A DNA stretch of 35,980 bases from JAQBFJ01 sp032123435. GTDB taxonomy: Bacteria; Verrucomicrobiota; Kiritimatiellia; UBA8416; JAQBFJ01. Every line of letters starts with the position of its first letter. Position 1 is the first letter of the stretch. This document shows positions 1 through 8,042 of this stretch, in pieces. The position numbers were made by a program, and so were the translations under genes. The notes below the pieces were generated by a model. That model saw only the letters and a program-made list of their open reading frames with translations, had not been told where the DNA came from and did no database searches. The DNA lies in the NCBI GenBank assembly GCA_032123435.1, contig JAQBFJ010000230.1, positions 1-35,980 of the forward strand, read 5' to 3'.

Positions 1-2
1 GG

Positions 3-2093
3 CATGCCGAATCGAACGCGGCAAGCTGGGCAAGACATAATGTGGGCCGCCTGCTTGCCGCTGTTGGTCTTGTCTTTCTTTGCGTTGTTTTATTCAGGAA
101 TTTGCCTAAAGCCGACGCGCGGTCTGCCGCCATGGTTAATAGATACGCCGAAGCAGTCATCGGTAATCTGCCGGAAGATTGTTCATGGCTGATAGCAGAC
201 GGCATTTGGGATAGTCATTTTATGATCACTGCCATGGAAAAAGGCAAGGATTTGAAAGTATTGAACATTCGCGGTGGGGCGAGTGAAGTTTACATGAGAT
301 GGGTGGCAACGCTTTTTGATCAAATCCGGTTCAGGAATCTGGCGCGGATCGGAATGATTCCCATGCTTCAGGAATGGTTCGGATCGGATCCGGATGTTCA
401 GAATAAAGTGGCTGTGTTGTCTTCGCCGGATCTGTGGATATCATCCGGTTTTACCGTGGTTCCGCACAAGCTTGTGTTTGTTGGGGTTCAAGGAATAAAA
501 AACATCAATGCTGAAAAACTTTACACCGAGCAGGAACAATTCTGGGCTGAATTTGCGCCTGTCCTTCAGGATGCCAATGATGGAGCCGAACGCGTATCTA
601 ATTTCGGACGGGAAGCTGTAAGACACGCCAGCATGGTCGCGAACAATCTTGGTGTGTTAATGGAAGATCTGGCAGAGACAGGGATCGGAGCCGAGAAAGT
701 GGAACGTCAGGGACACGCGTTCGCGTCTTACAGGAAGGCGCGTGAAATAAATCCTGAGAATATCAGCGCGCTTCTGAATATGGCCAATATGGTCGAAAAC
801 GGATATCCCGCTCCTGACGCTGAAGCAATAAAGAAGGACCTTGAAGAGTTGGGTTCCAATATGCCTGCAAATGTTCGCATGTGGGCCCTGTCGTATTTTC
901 ACGGATACGTGCGCATGCCGGCTGCGTTTGCTCAGCTTGGCTGGACATGGGCTTTGTCGGGTCAGCCTGGACTTGCTTTCGCCGGATTCAAGAAAGCCAT
1001 GGATCTTCTTCCGGACGGAGAAAAGGGGTCGATTAAACAAAGGTTGGCCGATGTTTATTTCATGCAAAACGAAAATGATGAAAGTGAAGCGCTTTATTAT
1101 GAACTGCTGGTCGAAGACCCGGAAAACATGCAGGCCCTGCTTGGCTCAGCACGGATAGCGTGCAGAAAGGGTGATTTTGTTAAAGCAGGAGAATTTCTGG
1201 ATAGAGCTGAAAAATCAGGGGTTAATCCTGTGTCAATGGCTTTCGAAAAAGCGCTCTTATCCCTGTATGAAGGCAATATGACGGAGGCCCGGACAGTATT
1301 GGAGGATCTGCTGGAACGTAATCCGGCGCATGTAAGAGCATGGACAGTTCTCGCTGATGTCTGCATGGGGCAGGGCGATAAAGAAGGGTTGAAAAGATGC
1401 GCTCTGAAATTGAAAGAGATTAACGGCGGCGAACTGATAAGTAATATGATTGAAGGTAAATTAGCACTTATGGATTCGGATTTCGATTCTGCCAGAAGAA
1501 TTTTCAGACAGGCGCTCGGACGTGACCCGAATAATATCTACGTACTGGAACAGGTGTTGCGCCTTGATGTTGTTCTGCGCAGGGAAAACGACGCCCGTCT
1601 CCATACGCTCCACTTGCTTCGGATTGATCCCGGAAACGCTCTGGCCAATTTCATCAGGGGCTCATTGCAGATGCTGGATGGCGATTACGATATGGCTGAA
1701 GATTCGTTCAGGAAAAGCCTTGAGAAACAGAAAACACCACATGCTCTGAATGAGCTGGCATGGCTTCTCGCGAAACGGGAACGGTACAGGGAGTCCGAAC
1801 GGCTGGCACGCGAAGCTATAGCGCACAATGACAAAATGAGTTCTTCATGGGACACGCTGGGAGTTGTTCTGATGAAGACGGGGCGCCTTGATGAGGCCAA
1901 AAAAGCGTTCGAAAAGTCGCTGTCCATAAATCAGTCTGATCCAAGCGTGTTTCTGCACATGGCGGAATTCCATTTGATGAAAGGCGATAACACGCAAGCG
2001 CGCGAACTTATGGTTATGCTCGACGGAAAACGCGATGAATTGTCGAGTGAAGACAAAAAACAGCTTGAAAAAATGTTCACTGAACTGCCGTGA
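3..2093 (+). CDS. TPR-repeat protein with N-terminal membrane segment, 5' end outside window
   Basis: The reading frame is open to the left edge, so the GTG at 42 need not be the true start; the visible protein is about 696 residues and probably the C-terminal part of a longer one. Just after the GTG comes a hydrophobic segment (LLAAVGLVFLCVVLF), then a non-repeat globular part with the motif NLPEDCSWLIADGIWD, and from about residue 210 to the end repeated 34-residue helical pairs typical of tetratricopeptide repeats (for example ALNELAWLLAKRERYRESER and SWDTLGVVLMKTGRLDEAKK). TPRs mediate protein-protein contacts. The combination of a membrane part, an LIADG-type segment and TPRs resembles DUF2723-type membrane proteins of PVC bacteria, which would put more transmembrane helices upstream; this is inference. 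It converges with the pseudouridine synthase gene, 12 bases apart. Confidence 0.8.
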   Translation, partial: HAESNAASWARHNVGRLLAAVGLVFLCVVLFRNLPKADARSAAMVNRYAEAVIGNLPEDCSWLIADGIWDSHFMITAMEKGKDLKVLNIRGGASEVYMRWVATLFDQIRFRNLARIGMIPMLQEWFGSDPDVQNKVAVLSSPDLWISSGFTVVPHKLVFVGVQGIKNINAEKLYTEQEQFWAEFAPVLQDANDGAERVSNFGREAVRHASMVANNLGVLMEDLAETGIGAEKVERQGHAFASYRKAREINPENISALLNMANMVENGYPAPDAEAIKKDLEELGSNMPANVRMWALSYFHGYVRMPAAFAQLGWTWALSGQPGLAFAGFKKAMDLLPDGEKGSIKQRLADVYFMQNENDESEALYYELLVEDPENMQALLGSARIACRKGDFVKAGEFLDRAEKSGVNPVSMAFEKALLSLYEGNMTEARTVLEDLLERNPAHVRAWTVLADVCMGQGDKEGLKRCALKLKEINGGELISNMIEGKLALMDSDFDSARRIFRQALGRDPNNIYVLEQVLRLDVVLRRENDARLHTLHLLRIDPGNALANFIRGSLQMLDGDYDMAEDSFRKSLEKQKTPHALNELAWLLAKRERYRESERLAREAIAHNDKMSSSWDTLGVVLMKTGRLDEAKKAFEKSLSINQSDPSVFLHMAEFHLMKGDNTQARELMVMLDGKRDELSSEDKKQLEKMFTELP

Positions 2094-2114
2094 CAGGGAC
2101 GGCGTTCATTTTTT
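2087..2114 (+). terminator. possible intrinsic terminator of the TPR gene
   Basis: A 5-bp GC stem (GCCGT at 2087-2091, ACGGC at 2099-2103) with a 7-base loop is followed after four bases by a run of seven T. It overlaps the last codons of the TPR gene and the end of the convergent pseudouridine synthase gene. The stem is short, so termination is only plausible. Confidence 0.35.
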
Positions 2115-2858
2115 TCTGAGTATGTCCAGCTCGTGTTTCGTTAAATCACGCCACTTGCCCTGCTGAAGGCCTGTCAGGGAAAGAGTTTTTACTTTTGTAC
2201 GAATAAGACGGTGAACCTTTAAATCAACTTGTTCGCACATGAGTCGAATCTGGCGCTTGCGTCCTTCCTTGAGTATGAATTCAAGTACGGAACGATCTAT
2301 TTTAGAGTTATTACTTATTAACCTGACAACAGCAGGCCGTATGGGGCGGTCATATCCAAGCGACATGGGCGATCGTAATGTTTTCAGCACGGTATTATCA
2401 ACTTTTCCCGATACTGTTGCCTTGTACGTCTTGTCCTGTTCAAAACGAGGATGCGTTAAGTGATTGATCAGATCTCCATCATTCGACATCAGAAGCAGGC
2501 CTTCACTGTTTTTGTCAAGGCGGCCGATTGGTACAAGTCGCTCCTTGATGCCGCTGATGAGTTCATAGACAGTTGGGCCTTGAATAGACGATGTACTGCA
2601 AATATATTCGCGCGGCTTATGAAGCATGATGGTGCGCAATGGTTCTCTGCCCCGTTCAAGAGGCCGGTCATCCAAAGTTACCTTGTCTTTTGCCGGATCT
2701 ATGCGTGTGCCGGGTTCCAGCGCCGGCGTTCCGTTCACCTTTACTCTGCCGGAAGTTATATAAGAAACTGCGTGCCGTCTTGACGCTATGCCGCGGTCGG
2801 CAAGAAATTTCTGAAGCCTGATAGTAGTATTATTCACAATCCGGATAATAACCTGCAT
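2106..2858 (-). CDS. RsuA/RluB-family pseudouridine synthase
   Basis: The 250-residue protein isomerises a specific uridine in rRNA to pseudouridine. An N-terminal S4 RNA-binding domain (about residues 12-70, RLQKFLADRGIASRRHA followed by GRVKVNG) precedes the catalytic domain, which has the family motif GRLDKNSEGLLLMSNDG at about residues 112-128; Asp115 is the predicted nucleophile. The length and the S4-plus-synthase order are normal for RsuA, RluB, RluE and RluF. I cannot tell the 16S (RsuA) from the 23S (RluB/E/F) enzyme by eye. The ATG at 2858 has a weak GGAG upstream; a GTG at residue 8 would still leave the S4 domain intact. The gene stands alone, with a repeat-filled gap upstream. 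Confidence 0.92.
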   Translation of the reverse strand: MQVIIRIVNNTTIRLQKFLADRGIASRRHAVSYITSGRVKVNGTPALEPGTRIDPAKDKVTLDDRPLERGREPLRTIMLHKPREYICSTSSIQGPTVYELISGIKERLVPIGRLDKNSEGLLLMSNDGDLINHLTHPRFEQDKTYKATVSGKVDNTVLKTLRSPMSLGYDRPIRPAVVRLISNNSKIDRSVLEFILKEGRKRQIRLMCEQVDLKVHRLIRTKVKTLSLTGLQQGKWRDLTKHELDILRKK

Positions 2859-2900
2859 GCTCCATGAAGGAAACTAAATATTGTGCTCCGCGTCCACCGA

Positions 2901-2932
2901 GGTGGTAAGAAGAAAGATGTTTACCACGGAGT
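2901..2932 (+). repeat. hairpin repeat unit, copy 1
   Basis: This 32-base unit has inverted ends GTGGTAA and TTACCAC around an A-rich centre and is followed by GGAGT. It is almost identical to the units at 3356 and 3654, with one base change in the centre (GATGT instead of GATAT). A short GC-rich segment with CACCGAG precedes it. Confidence 0.75.
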
Positions 2933-3106
2933 GCACCCGCCTACGTTAGCTTCGGCGTGGCAGGCGGAGAAGAAAAGGAAGAAGGGAGCGTTTAGACAGG
3001 ATTAACCCGCCTTCGCAAGAAAGCTTCGGCGAGGCGCGGCAGGATTGACTGGATTAAGATAAGACCCGGCTTCGTCGCAAACTACGCCGTGGCAAGCAGG
3101 ATGGTC

Positions 3107-3142
3107 CAAGAAATCTGGATAAAAATATCCGCAGATTTCTTG
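3107..3142. repeat. hairpin (inverted repeat)
   Basis: CAAGAAATCTG at the left pairs with CAGATTTCTTG at the right, with GATA and TATC extending the stem toward an A-rich loop. No T-run follows, so it is not an obvious terminator. It belongs to the mosaic of structured repeats in this gap. Confidence 0.55.
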
Positions 3143-3233
3143 AACAGTGTTTCTGATTGGGAAAAGAAGAGAATATTAGACAGGATTACAAGATATACAT
3201 GATGGGACATGATCAACATCCGAGATATGCGTG

Positions 3234-3268
3234 AAATCTCAGATGGATTATTTAATCCATTGAGATTT
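3234..3268. repeat. hairpin (inverted repeat)
   Basis: AAATCTCA and ATGGATTA on the left, with one extra G between them, are matched on the right by TAATCCATTGAGATTT. The result is a stem of about 16 bp with one bulge and a two-base gap between the arms. Confidence 0.6.
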
Positions 3269-3355
3269 TACGGATCCCGTTCTTTATCAATCCCGTCTAT
3301 CCTGTTATCCTGTCAGAAATATATTATTCTCCGGGCCCTCGAGGCGGGGACGCCG

Positions 3356-3387
3356 GGTGGTAAGAAGAAAGATATTTACCACGGAGT
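3356..3387 (+). repeat. hairpin repeat unit, copy 2
   Basis: Second copy of the GTGGTAA...TTACCAC unit. It is preceded by a GC-rich segment (GGGCCCTCGAGGCGGG) and followed by GGAGTTCACGGAGG. It begins the longer segment that recurs inverted near 11.7-11.95 kb. Confidence 0.75.
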
Positions 3388-3419
3388 TCACGGAGGCACA
3401 GAGCAATACAGAGAAGAGA

Positions 3420-3461
3420 GTTGATTTAATTTGGAAACGAGTGTTTCACAATTAAATCAAC
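3420..3461. repeat. 12-bp inverted repeat hairpin within the composite repeat
   Basis: GTTGATTTAATT at 3420-3431 and AATTAAATCAAC at 3450-3461 are perfect complements; inside them GAAAC (3434-3438) and GTTTC (3443-3447) can extend the stem. The corresponding hairpin at 11878-11915 keeps the arms but has a different centre. Confidence 0.7.
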
Positions 3462-3557
3462 AACCTGCATATGGGATCCGGCTTCGGCGCAATAACGAAC
3501 TACGCCGGGACAAGGGAATGAGGTTGTCTCGGAGGTTTGCTCCCTGATAACAACGTT

Positions 3558-3599
3558 GCGTCAAATCATGGATTGCTCCTGCAATACTGGATTTGATGC
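3558..3599. repeat. long hairpin within the composite repeat
   Basis: The left arm (3558-3576, GCGTCAAATCATGGATTGC) and right arm (3581-3599, GCAATACTGGATTTGATGC) pair over most of 19 bases around a four-base loop. The matching element at 11737-11773 forms the same structure with different loop-proximal bases. Confidence 0.65.
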
Positions 3600-3653
3600 A
3601 ACCTCTGTATTTTGTATTCTCCGTGTTCTCGGGAACTCCAGCGCGGGGGCGCG

Positions 3654-3684
3654 GGTGGTAAGAAGAAAGATATTTACCACGGAT
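3654..3684 (+). repeat. hairpin repeat unit, copy 3
   Basis: Third copy of the GTGGTAA...TTACCAC unit, again right after a GC-rich segment (CAGCGCGGGGGCGCG). It ends in GGATAGCGG rather than GGAGT, so the shared part stops at the hairpin. Confidence 0.75.
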
Positions 3685-3777
3685 AGCGGCGTGATAAATA
3701 TGAACCGGATTTGATTGAATATTTTGCTGATTTGTGAGATATTGTTCCAATATCGAAAAGGAATGTCGTATGACCAA

Positions 3778-3799
3778 AGCCCTTCGACAAGCTCAGGGT
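3778..3799. repeat. CCCTTCGACAAGCTCAGGG dispersed element
   Basis: An imperfect palindrome lying just before the pyrophosphorylase gene. This word is widely found as a dispersed intergenic repeat in environmental bacteria (recalled, not searched). It could lie in the mRNA leader of the downstream gene. Confidence 0.5.
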
Positions 3800-3816
3800 A
3801 AAGAAAGGGAAATGGA

Positions 3817-5205
3817 ATGACTGTCGGTTATGATGAAGCTGTGAAACTGATGAGTAAGCATGGCCAGGATCATGTGTTCATGTTCTGGGATAAGCTTAAC
3901 GGCACGCAACGCTCCAATTTGCTGTCACAGATTGATTCGCTTGATTTCACCGGGATAGAAAAAATGCGTACCATTCTTTCCTCCAATGAATGTGCGGTCA
4001 GTAATCTTGAGATTGAACCGGCTGAAGTGATAGGAGCGGATAAAGCGCGGATAGAGGAAGTAGTACGAACAGGTGAAAATATTATCAAAACAGGGAAGGC
4101 CGGTGTACTGCTCGTGGCCGGTGGGCAGGGATCAAGGCTTGGCTTCGATGGACCAAAGGGCGCATTCGGGCTGGCGCCAATAACTAACGGCACTCTTTTC
4201 GAGATACATTCCAGAAAAATACTGGGATTGGAGCGAAAGTATGGGTGCGAAATACCGTTTTACATAATGACGAGTCAGGCGAATGACACTGCAACCAGAT
4301 CGTTTTTCAAGGAGCACGAATATTTCGGGCTATCGAGCGACAGGGTAATGTTTTTCAAGCAGGGCATGTGGCCCGCGTTATGGAAGGACGGCCGAATCGT
4401 CATGGAAAGGGCGGACAGTCTTTTCATGAGCCCTGATGGGCATGGCGGGATTCTCGCGGCGCTTGAATGTAACGGAATGCTTAATGATATGGAGAGACGC
4501 GGGCTGGAAACGCTTTTCTATTTTCAGGTGGATAATCCGCTTGTTGAAATACTGGATCCCGGCTTTATCGGCCTGCATGTGAACAGTAAAGCGGAGGTGT
4601 CCGTTAAGGTTTGTGCCAAGCGTGATGCCAATGAAGGGCTGGGTGTCGTTGTCAAACGCGGCGGCCGTAATGCCATTGTGGAGTATATCGAGCTTACGGA
4701 TGAACAGAAATCAGCAATCGGCGCCGATGGCCGCTTGAGATTATTATACGGCAGTGTGGCTATTCATGTGTTTTCATTCGATTTTCTTAAGAAGGAAGCT
4801 GGCGCTGGTTTGCCGCTTCATATTGCGTGCAAAAAAATAACTTATTGTGATGAGAATGGAGATATTGTTCAGCCCGCAAAGCCTAATGCATATAAATTTG
4901 AAAAGTTCATATTTGACGTACTGCCCGATGCGGAACGGGTCTTAAATGTTGAGTTCGCGCGCGCGGACGAATTTTCACCGGTCAAAAACGCGTCCGGATC
5001 AGACTCGCCGGACACAGCGCGCAAGGATATGATACTCAAGTTCGCGCGTTGGTTCCGGGAGTGTGGATTGACCGTGCCTGTGGACGAAACAGATCAGCCC
5101 TTATACAGGCTGGAAATAGATCCCTGTTTCGCTCTTGGGCCGGCGGAGTTAAAAAAGAAGCTGAAGAGCGATTTCAAGATTACTGGTGATGTTCTGTTAA
5201 CCTGA
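3817..5205 (+). CDS. UAP1-type UDP-N-acetylhexosamine pyrophosphorylase (UDPGP family)
   Basis: The enzyme should form UDP-N-acetylglucosamine (or another UDP-sugar) from UTP and the sugar 1-phosphate in the cytoplasm, feeding cell-wall or exopolysaccharide synthesis. The 462 residues match the eukaryotic UAP1 family rather than bacterial GlmU. The nucleotide-binding loop is LLVAGGQGSRLGF (about 98-110), followed by GPKGAFGL with the conserved lysine at 114. Further UAP1 landmarks are a QVDNPLVEILDPGFIG segment, a GxVAIHVFSFDF strand, KPNAYKFEKFIFD, and DEFSPVKNA near the C terminus. The specific sugar cannot be read from sequence. The ATG at 3817 has purine-rich AAAGGGAAA upstream; an out-of-frame ATG at 3812 is ignored. 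It converges with the ankyrin-FGE gene. Confidence 0.9.
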   Translation: MTVGYDEAVKLMSKHGQDHVFMFWDKLNGTQRSNLLSQIDSLDFTGIEKMRTILSSNECAVSNLEIEPAEVIGADKARIEEVVRTGENIIKTGKAGVLLVAGGQGSRLGFDGPKGAFGLAPITNGTLFEIHSRKILGLERKYGCEIPFYIMTSQANDTATRSFFKEHEYFGLSSDRVMFFKQGMWPALWKDGRIVMERADSLFMSPDGHGGILAALECNGMLNDMERRGLETLFYFQVDNPLVEILDPGFIGLHVNSKAEVSVKVCAKRDANEGLGVVVKRGGRNAIVEYIELTDEQKSAIGADGRLRLLYGSVAIHVFSFDFLKKEAGAGLPLHIACKKITYCDENGDIVQPAKPNAYKFEKFIFDVLPDAERVLNVEFARADEFSPVKNASGSDSPDTARKDMILKFARWFRECGLTVPVDETDQPLYRLEIDPCFALGPAELKKKLKSDFKITGDVLLT

Positions 5206-5220
5206 ATGTTGGTGAATAAT

Positions 5221-5249
5221 AACCCGCTTGTTTCACGCAGAATTGCATG
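5221..5249 (+). repeat. AACCCGC(T/A)TGTTTCA short repeat, copy 1
   Basis: Directly downstream of the pyrophosphorylase stop codon. It matches 24 of 29 positions with 10330-10358, which also lies just after a stop codon. It may be a 3'-UTR element or a small dispersed repeat. Confidence 0.5.
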
Positions 5250-5252
5250 CAT

Positions 5253-6761
5253 TTAATTGGGCGCGATAACAACACGGAATCCAATGGTGTCATAACGTGC
5301 GTCGGGCAGATCAAATCCGCGAGTGTTAATTTCAAGATTTTCTTTCTTATCGAAATCCCAGCAGCCACCATGCCGTACTTTGCTTGTTTTTGACGAGTCG
5401 TGCCAATCGACGCACCATTCCCAGACGTTTCCTGCCAGTCCGTATATTCCCCATTCGTTTACGCCGCTTTCCTGTGTCGGACATGTTACCACGTAACCGT
5501 CTTTATACTCTTCAATGCCTGTCCATGTCATGAGCGCTTCCTTAGAGGAAAGATCTGAGTAGTTGCCGTAAGGGGGTGGCCAGTCAGAGCCCCATGGGTA
5601 TTTCCTTTCATCTCCGCATCGTGCGAATATGGTCCATTCCAGATCGGTTGGCAGGCGCGCCTTGGTGTTGCGCGGGAAATGTTCTGCTAAATTCTTGTTG
5701 AGCCATTCACAGAATGAAATCGCCTGATACCAGCTTATATATACAGCCGGCTGATCGCTTTCGTTTAGACTGAATCTTTCATGAAACATGCTGTCGTGTG
5801 ACGAATTGAACCTTCTGTATTGGTTGTTGGTTATCTCGTATTTGCCCACCCATAAGTTGAGAGACGGGATCCAGATGAATGTCAAGGCCTCTCCGTGTCC
5901 AAGTGGTATGACAAGTTCGGTTTCAGGCGAAACGGACATGGCTGACGGTGAAATGGATTTATAATCGGAATCCGATACAGAGATAGGAGATATGGGCTGT
6001 TGCGGCGTATCGGGCATGCTTTTTTTCAATTCCTTTTGAGTTTCAATCTGTGTGGAAACAACATTGAACGCGAGAGTTGCCGCCGCCCGCCCGGCGTTAT
6101 TCTTAACAGCCCAGTGGAGTGGTGTGAGGCCGGAGTCGGTTGTCGCTTCCATGTCGGCTCCTGCCGAGATCAGAAATAGAAGAACGTTTGTGGCATTGTT
6201 GTTTGCGGCCCAGTGCAGAGGCGTGATTCCGGCTGGTGTTGAAGCGTTTATCTTTGCACCTGATTCCAAAAGCAGTTTTACCGTGTTGATTGAATTTTTG
6301 CCCGCCGCCCAGTGAAGCGGTGTAAAACCGCCTTCTGTTTCAGCATTTACGTCGGCGCCATGATTTATCAGAATCGATACTATGTTTGTATTGTCAAGCG
6401 TTGAGGCAAGGTGAAGAGGCGTTGCGCCTCCGCGCAATGGTCGATTAACAATTTCGCCTGGAGTGGATTCAAGTGATTTGTTCAGCTTCTGCACGTCATT
6501 GGATCTTATGGCAATATAAAAATCATGTATAAGCCGAAGAGGAGGGGCGGCCGGCGATGTACTGCGGGTAGCCGTAAGTGTCAGACCTTCAAGTGTTGAC
6601 AAGGACTGCTGTGCTCTTTGCGCTTTGGGATGGCGTATATTGGAATTGGTTTTATCGACATCTATTTGTGCAAGTGAACGGCTTGACAGGAACATGGATA
6701 CAATAAGAGCGAATATTACGGCTGAAAGGAACTTTGATATAATGGGGCTTACTGCAGTCAT
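5253..6761 (-). CDS. secreted ankyrin-repeat protein with C-terminal FGE-like (SUMF1-fold) domain
   Basis: A signal-like N terminus (hydrophobic FLSAVIFALIVSMFL, then SRSLAQ) is followed by about four ankyrin repeats with the ATPLHLA / FTPLHWAA / ITPLHWAA / LTPLHWAV signature, a linker, and a formylglycine-generating-enzyme-like domain over roughly the last 230 residues (GKYEITNNQYRRF, PAVYISWYQAISFCEWLN, RLPTDLEWTIFARCG, GNVWEWCVDWH, RGFDL, IGFRVV). The C-terminal cysteine pair of active FGE is not seen where RGFDL...IGFRVV lies, so it is probably a binding rather than a sulfatase-activating domain. The ATG at 6761 overlaps the oxidoreductase gamma-subunit stop as ATGA, suggesting translational coupling; an ATG at 6773 is the alternative and adds four residues. 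It is the last gene of that operon, an unexpected companion for a cytoplasmic enzyme. Confidence 0.85.
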   Translation of the reverse strand: MTAVSPIISKFLSAVIFALIVSMFLSSRSLAQIDVDKTNSNIRHPKAQRAQQSLSTLEGLTLTATRSTSPAAPPLRLIHDFYIAIRSNDVQKLNKSLESTPGEIVNRPLRGGATPLHLASTLDNTNIVSILINHGADVNAETEGGFTPLHWAAGKNSINTVKLLLESGAKINASTPAGITPLHWAANNNATNVLLFLISAGADMEATTDSGLTPLHWAVKNNAGRAAATLAFNVVSTQIETQKELKKSMPDTPQQPISPISVSDSDYKSISPSAMSVSPETELVIPLGHGEALTFIWIPSLNLWVGKYEITNNQYRRFNSSHDSMFHERFSLNESDQPAVYISWYQAISFCEWLNKNLAEHFPRNTKARLPTDLEWTIFARCGDERKYPWGSDWPPPYGNYSDLSSKEALMTWTGIEEYKDGYVVTCPTQESGVNEWGIYGLAGNVWEWCVDWHDSSKTSKVRHGGCWDFDKKENLEINTRGFDLPDARYDTIGFRVVIAPN

Positions 6762-7291
6762 GGGCTTGCGCATTCATAAGCCAGGCCAGCGCGTAATGCC
6801 TGAATGTTAATATTAGCCAGGTTTTCGGTCTTATGTGAAAAAGCATCATGTATCGCGTCTTCAATGTCAGATACCGGTACGATCTCTTTCTTTGCGATAT
6901 ACGCGCCAAGCATTATGAAATTGGCCATTCTGGCATTGCCAAGAGCTATCGCTGTTTCAGAAGCATTAACGGGAATATGCGGCGCTTCAGGCGAACGGCA
7001 TAGAGAAATGTTTATGAAAGGCATGCAGTCACCAGTCATCTTGGCAAGGAACCTGTTGACACTGGCCTGATTCATCATGAGCATTGAATCGAACTTTTCA
7101 GCCATAGGTGATGCTATCTTTTCCGACGACAGGATTATCTGGCAGTTTGACGTTCCTCCCCTTACTTCCGCACCGTAGGCAGGAAGGAAAGTTACGTGCT
7201 GGATCCGTTTCAATGCTGACGCGGCAAGTATTTTGCCGATGAGTATCACGCCCTGTCCGCCTGAGCCTGCTATGAGTACCCGTTCATGCAT
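6758..7291 (-). CDS. 2-oxoacid:ferredoxin oxidoreductase, gamma subunit
   Basis: The 177 residues belong to the POR/KOR gamma family: ERVLIAGSGGQGVILIGKILA near the N terminus and PAYGAEVRGGTSNCQIILS are the family signatures. The subunit helps form the CoA-binding part of the complex. Its start overlaps the beta-subunit end by 8 bases and its stop overlaps the ankyrin-FGE start, consistent with one polycistronic mRNA. With the delta, alpha and beta genes it completes a four-subunit enzyme of KOR/VOR type (KorC or VorC-like). Confidence 0.92.
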   Translation of the reverse strand: MHERVLIAGSGGQGVILIGKILAASALKRIQHVTFLPAYGAEVRGGTSNCQIILSSEKIASPMAEKFDSMLMMNQASVNRFLAKMTGDCMPFINISLCRSPEAPHIPVNASETAIALGNARMANFIMLGAYIAKKEIVPVSDIEDAIHDAFSHKTENLANINIQALRAGLAYECASP

Positions 7292-8042
7292 TGACGATTT
7301 CGCCCTCCTTTCGGAAAATTCTTACTGGGAACTGTTTGGCCATTTTATCTTTCACGAATTTCAATGATTCAACCGGTGAGCATCGCAGGTATGTTGGACA
7401 TGGCGACAGTATTTCCACGAAAGTATATCCCTTGTTTTTGACCTGTGCTTCAAGCGCGGTCTTGATGGCTTTCTTTGTGTTCCTGACGCCTTGTGGTCCA
7501 TCAAGAGCTACCCGTTCAATGTAGTAGGGTTTGGTCAATGTGTTCAGCATTTCACAAATTGGCATAGGTGTGCCCATGGTGTCGGCATCACGGCCGTTCA
7601 GAGAAGTTGAAGTGTGCTGACCGATAAGTGTTGTTGGTGCCATTTGTCCTCCCGTCATTCCGTAAACGGTATTATTTACGAAAATAACGGTTATATTTTC
7701 ACCGCGATTAGCCGTGTGAATGGTTTCCGCCAGCCCGATAGCGCCGAGATCGCCATCGCCTTGATATGATATTACAATGGAATCGGGCAGGGATCGTTTT
7801 ATTCCTGTCGCCATGGCGGGCGATCTGCCGTGCGCGGCTTCGGCTGAATCAACTCTCAGATAAAAATACATCAAAACAGCACAGCCGACAGGTGCGATGG
7901 CAATGGTTCTTTCGCGTATGTTCAATTCGTCAATTACTTCAGCGAGAAGTTTGTTGGCAAGACCGTGCCCACAGCCCGGACAATAATGAGTATGGGCATC
8001 CGTTAACGTTTTGGGTCGTTTATATATTGTCTTCTTAGCCAT
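7284..8042 (-). CDS. 2-oxoacid:ferredoxin oxidoreductase, beta subunit (TPP-binding)
   Basis: This 252-residue subunit binds thiamine diphosphate and carries out decarboxylation of the 2-oxoacid. The N-terminal HYCPGCGHGLANKLL and the later GDGDLGAIGLAETIHTANRGENITVIFVNN form the TPP/Mg site (GDGD ... NN); GMTGGQMAPTT is also typical of KOR/VOR beta chains. It overlaps the alpha gene by 8 bases and the gamma gene by 8 bases. Whether the substrate is 2-oxoglutarate or a branched-chain 2-oxoacid cannot be decided from sequence alone. Confidence 0.94.
   Translation of the reverse strand: MAKKTIYKRPKTLTDAHTHYCPGCGHGLANKLLAEVIDELNIRERTIAIAPVGCAVLMYFYLRVDSAEAAHGRSPAMATGIKRSLPDSIVISYQGDGDLGAIGLAETIHTANRGENITVIFVNNTVYGMTGGQMAPTTLIGQHTSTSLNGRDADTMGTPMPICEMLNTLTKPYYIERVALDGPQGVRNTKKAIKTALEAQVKNKGYTFVEILSPCPTYLRCSPVESLKFVKDKMAKQFPVRIFRKEGEIVNA

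Larger units (their letters stand above)
3361..3640 (+). repeat. long composite repeat, left copy (inverted relative to 11700-11955)
   Basis: Read forward, this contains in order: TTTACCACGGAG, CACGGAGG, the TTGATTTAATT/AATTAAATCAA hairpin, ACCTGCAT, a CTACGCCGGGACAAGGGAA segment, GTTGTCTCGGA, a long hairpin ending GGATTTGATGCAACCT, and TTTTGTATTCTCCGTGT. The reverse complement of 11700-11955 shows the same blocks in the same order with scattered differences. The identity was judged by eye only. Confidence 0.75.
2859..3816. repeat. gene-free, repeat-rich intergenic region
   Basis: No convincing gene is present in these about 960 bases. The stretch is a mosaic of short dispersed repeats: three copies of a GTGGTAA...TTACCAC hairpin unit, GACAGGAT words (about 2995 and 3178, with an inverted ATCCTGTC near 3300-3315), CACGGAG words, several hairpins, and a CCCTTCGACAAGCTCAGGG element next to the following gene. 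Short ORFs in it are repeat translations. Part of it (about 3361-3640) recurs in inverted orientation at 11700-11955. Confidence 0.8.

Noticed and set aside
2901..3684. CRISPR array from the three repeated 31-32-base units
   Set aside because: Spacing is 455 and 298 bases rather than about 30-40, and no cas genes are present.
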